A stretch of DNA of 64,000 nucleotides, from the NCBI RefSeq assembly GCF_028372415.1, contig NC_092872.1:515406224-515470223 (forward strand). Reading direction: 5' to 3'. The stretch's first letter is position 1. Every line of letters begins with the position of its first letter. The position numbers and the translations under genes are program-made. The notes under the pieces were generated by a model. The model was not told the DNA's origin. It saw only the letters and a list, made by a program, of their open reading frames with translations, and did not search any database. Below, piece by piece: positions 60,860-64,000 of this stretch. Source of the stretch: Notamacropus eugenii. Its lineage: Eukaryota; Chordata; Mammalia; Diprotodontia; Macropodidae.

Positions 60860-61365
60860 TTAAAAATGTCCCATTGTTATTTTACTTTTCCATTGCTTAT
60901 ATGTGTTCTTTTTTTCAAATTCCTTAAGCAATAATCAGTTCTTATACTTTATTTTATCCCTTTCTTTTCCCCTCCTTCTGCTCCCTCTCACCCCTTAGCT
61001 CAATGGTTTACACATAGAAGATGCTCAAGGACATAGCTGATATGTTAATTATCAAAAGTAATTAAAAGTTTGTATTTCTATTCTCTAAGCAAATTTTTTA
61101 CTTAAGTTGAGTTTTTGCCTTGACTCAGACCGTCAAGTATCTAAAAGTGTATTTGTATTTCACAAGTCTGGTTGAATTTCACAGATTTGCTTTTCCTCCC
61201 ACAATATCAGGGTCATTAAACCCTTACCTGAAATAACTAACACCTCTCATCAATGCAAGAACCCTTCATTAAGTGAAAATTTAGTCTACAGAAAGAAGGA
61301 TAAATTATAACTTAAGTAACCAATTTACTAATTGTTCTCCCTTGCTATTGGCATCAACGAACGTT
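60860..61365. other. Unassigned T-rich sequence
   Basis: No recognised repeat or exon over 500 bases. Confidence 0.35.
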
Positions 61366-61370
61366 TGCTT

Positions 61371-61615
61371 TTTGTTCTTGTTCAGTTGTTTTCAGTCGAG
61401 TCTGACTCTTGGTGATCCCATTTGGGGTTTTCTTGGCAAAGATATTGGAGTGGTTTGTCATTTCCTTCTCCAGCTCATTTTACACATGAGGAAACTGAAG
61501 CAAATACAGTTTAGTGACTTGTCCAGCATCACAAGACTAGGAAGTGTCTCAGGCCAGATTTGAACTCTGAAAGATGAGTCTTCCTCATTCCAGACTTGTC
61601 ATTCTTTAGCCAAGA
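61371..61615 (-). mobile_element. MAR1-type tRNA SINE, antisense, near full length
   Basis: 'tgttcagttgttttcagtcg', 'ttggggttttcttggcaaag', 'ttccttctccagctcatttt', 'gatgagtcttcctcattcca'. Confidence 0.9.
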
Positions 61616-61639
61616 GCATCAGTGGCTGATGAGGTAGGT

Positions 61640-61800
61640 GACATTTACTCATTTGTCATTTTATTCAAGTATTAAGAACCTAGGACATGTACAAAGTGTT
61701 GTGCTAGGTACAAGAGAAGATATAAAGCCTAAATAAAATGTTTCCCTTGGCTTTTAGAAACTTTGAGACAAGTAGAAGTGTAAGATATCAACACAGTTAA
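61640..61800 (-). mobile_element. L2 3' end, antisense
   Basis: 'gtgttgtgctaggtacaaga' and 'cttggcttttagaaactttg'. Confidence 0.55.
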
Positions 61801-62155
61801 TTAGAACACAAAATATATTACTCAGCAAGGAACTCCTAGAAGCCTCTCTGAGCCTTGGACTGCCTTTATCCGTGTGCAAAAAAGTGAGACTCCAGATTGG
61901 ATCTGCAAAAGGGACAATGGTCTTGGCCTTGGACCTTGGCTTCTTCTGTCTACTCATCTGAAAAACTGGGGAATCCTGAACACCCAGAGGTGTAAGGCAG
62001 TTACTGGGCAAATAAATAATCATTGCCTGGCTGATCGCTGAGCCTTCTGAGATAGGAGCTATAAGGAATAATCTATATAAACCATTGTGAGATCTCTGAG
62101 GGACCCAAGTCCAGGAGAAAGAAGAGAAGTCCAAAAAAAGACAAAATGTAAGGTC
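61801..62155. other. Unassigned sequence
   Basis: No recognised repeat; the minus-strand frame 61754-62134 (126 codons) partly overlaps L2 and has no splice or homology support I can see. Confidence 0.3.
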
Positions 62156-62740
62156 ATGAGAGCTGGCTCAAACCAGTTTGACCAGTGTGGCCCCAGCCCC
62201 CAAAAGGCATGTACACTAAGGTTTAACTGATCTGGAGACCTGGCATCACACCTCTTCCTTGGATGATGGATTGCTATGGCACAGTTAGAGTTAAGTTTCC
62301 TGGGGCCCTGCCTTTCATTCCTTATCCCTTATTAGGTAATTCAGAGAATACCTTCATTTGAGTGGTCCAGACAACCCTGTTGCTTTGTCTGACTAGTAAC
62401 CAGGCAGACTCCCATTAGTGCCATACAAGCATTTTGTTGAAAAATGCTATATAAGTTTGAGCCTTGAGTGTCTCTCATTAGAAGGTAGGCCTGAACCACT
62501 GGAGCTAGGGACAACGTGTGTGTGTGCGCTCGCGCGTGTGTGTGCATGTGCATTTGGGGAGAGGTAATAGGGGAAGAGGAGTTCCCCTCTATGCAGTTCC
62601 CCTTTGTCATCTGCCCTTCCATAGCTGCTATCCTCAATTTCCTTCCCATTTGCCCTGCTGGGGACCAGCTAGGTAGAGAGACCCTACTCTTGGTTCTGAG
62701 ATTCTGCTGGGGAGAAGATAGGTTTCAGTAGTAGTCAAAA
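62156..62740 (+). mobile_element. LTR-like fossil, copy B
   Basis: Starts TGAGAGCTGG, parallels copy A at 55.0 kb and shares the TATA-like box 'ctatataa' (62448-62454). Alternating GT/CG repeats follow (62515-62551). Right edge approximate; no coding region adjoins it. Looks old. Confidence 0.38.
62515..62551. repeat. Alternating GT/CG microsatellite, Z-DNA-prone
   Basis: 'gtgtgcgctcgcgcgtgtgt' lies inside a GT run, within LTR-like copy B. Confidence 0.85.
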
Positions 62741-62844
62741 CTATGAAATATGAAGGTGGGGGGAAAGGCATTCTGCTGCTGCTAAGCAAGAGATTTATGC
62801 CCTTTTTAGAGCTGAAAAAAAACTTACCTCTAGGCTTTAAAATA

Positions 62845-63540
62845 AGAGAACACATACCCTTTGACCCAGCAACATTGCTTCTAGGACTGTATCCCAAAGA
62901 GATCATAAAAATGGGAAAGGGTCCCACGTATACAAAAATATTTATAGCACCTCTCTTTGTGGTGGCCAAAAATTGGAAATTGAGGGGATGCCCATCAACT
63001 GGGGAATGACTGAACAAGTTATGGTGTATGAATGTAATGGAATACTATTGTGCTATAAGAAATGATGAACAGGAAGACTTCAGAGAGGCCTTGAAAGACT
63101 TATATGAAGCTATGCTGAGTGAATGGAGCAGAACCAGGAGAACTTTGTATGCAGCAACAACCACAGTGTGCGAGGAATTTTTCTGATAGACCTAGTCCTT
63201 CACAGCAATGCAAAGACCTAAAAAATTCCCAATGGACTCTTGGGGTAAAACGCCTTCCACATCCAGAGAAAGAACTGTGGAACTGGATTGCAGAATGAAG
63301 CAGACCATTTTCTCTTGTGTTATGTTTTGTTTTGTTTTGTGGTTTCTCCCATTCATTTTAATTTTTCTATGCAACTTGACTAAGGTGAAAATATATATAA
63401 TAAGAATGTATGTATAGAACCTATATACGATTGCATGCTGTCTGGAGAAGGGAGTGGGGAGGGAAGGGAAAAAATCGAAGATATATGGATGTGATTGTAG
63501 AAAACTGAAAACAAATAAAATAATTTAAAAAAGAAAAAAC
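62845..63540 (+). mobile_element. 5'-truncated L1 3' end, close to the 15 kb L1
   Basis: Codes IPFDPATLLLGLYPKEIIKM, then KIFIAPLFVVAKNWKLRGC and, after one stop, VMEYYCAIRNDEQEDFREAL, through 'gcgaggaatttttctga' near 63186. Very like the C-terminus of ORF2 at 15 kb. The 3' UTR ('cgccttccacatccagagaa', 'gagtggggagggaagggaaa') ends in an A-rich tail near 63538. 5' truncation is the usual L1 outcome. Confidence 0.85.
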
Positions 63541-64000
63541 AATATAGAATTCTACAACCTTACAGCCCAGGAAGCTAATGTCAGATCTATTACAAAGTTT
63601 AAGGTGAGATTTCAAGAGTGCTGTAGTCCCCACATACATATGGAAATTAATTTTTGTTATTTTAGAAACTACCACTGTTTTCACTGACTTCAAGTGCTCT
63701 ACCTGAAAGCAAGCTAGCTTTAGGCATAATTATCCAGATCTATTTAAGCTATCTAGTCCCTCCTCTAAAAATATAAACCATATTTAGAGTTGAAAAAAAT
63801 CGGTGTATTTCTTCAGCTTAGGTGAGACTTATTTAAGGCAAGGTGGCTAGAATATACATTAAAGTGTTTTTTAATTATAGTTTACTCATAAGTTTAAAAA
63901 AATTAAGAGAATATGGTAATACACGTTCTTGTCTTAGGAAGAGAAACCCAAACATTTTAGTTAAGGTAGATTCCACACAGGCTATATGCCAAATGTCATA
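63541..64000. other. AT-rich sequence without recognised repeat or gene
   Basis: No family or exon recognised to the end of the window. Confidence 0.35.

Noticed and set aside
61754-62134. 126-codon minus-strand frame
   Set aside because: Overlaps antisense L2 in part; no splice sites or domain seen. Kept as unassigned sequence.
54988-62740. A single provirus bounded by the two LTR-like copies
   Set aside because: The 6.5 kb between them is L2, MIR, MAR1 and L1, with no retroviral coding sequence.
1-64000. CRISPR arrays, operons, phage or bacterial systems
   Set aside because: No regularly spaced repeats with unique spacers, no dense coding; repeat content is that of a marsupial nuclear genome.

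Overview
This window looks like non-coding nuclear DNA of a marsupial. The evidence is its repeat content. It has tRNA-derived SINEs whose body reads 'agctggagaaggaaatggca' and 'aaaaccccaaatggggtca' (MAR1/WSINE type), MIR/THER1 CORE-SINEs, abundant L2 and some CR1/L3, and L1 and half-L1-like elements of the marsupial kind. I cannot tell an American from an Australian marsupial by reading alone. I found no confirmed host protein gene, rRNA, tRNA gene, CRISPR array or bacterial-style operon. The best host-gene hints are two short exon-like stretches at 6651-6763 and 6823-6933. Family names rest on recalled consensus sequences; no database search was run, and repeat edges are usually good to 10-30 bases.

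Layout. 1-1545: tail of an L1 ORF1 followed by about 1 kb that never becomes ORF2 (half-L1-like). 2373-3215: an isolated L1 5' end. 3240-5660: mostly L2 in both orientations. 5920-6130: antisense L1/half-L1 3' end. 6440-7140: repeat-poor, with the exon-like stretches. 7140-15014: MIR, L2, MAR1 and old L1 pieces with several microsatellites.

15029-21969 is the centrepiece. It is a full-length L1 with a perfect 14-base target-site duplication, a CpG-rich 5' UTR holding two similar promoter-like heads, an open ORF1 of 393 codons, an ORF2 with two reading-frame breaks and the main endonuclease, reverse-transcriptase and C-terminal CCHC motifs visible, and a G-rich 3' UTR.

22000-42440: L2, MIR, MAR1 and CR1/L3 fragments, an antisense old L1 (25690-26340), a WSINE-type SINE (31202-31491) and, 6 kb away, the C-terminal end of a LINE (37870-38590) whose 3' tail resembles the tail of that SINE. 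42458-43270: LTR-like fossil, minus strand. 48986-49187: palindromic hAT-type MITE with a perfect 8-base duplication. 54988-55700 and 62156-62740: two related LTR-like fossils in the same orientation, the first carrying a hAT-type insertion. 53275-53860, 57185-57930 and 62845-63540: 5'-truncated L1 3' ends.

Several stretches have few or no recognisable repeats (12160-12470, 29635-30165, 32560-33480, 46450-47490, 50505-51000, 59540-60085) and are the best candidates for conserved regulatory DNA. How the parts relate: L1 is the presumed source of the half-L1 copies, LINEs probably supplied the machinery for the SINEs (most directly suggested by the shared 3' tail), and DNA transposons and LTR elements are minor passengers.
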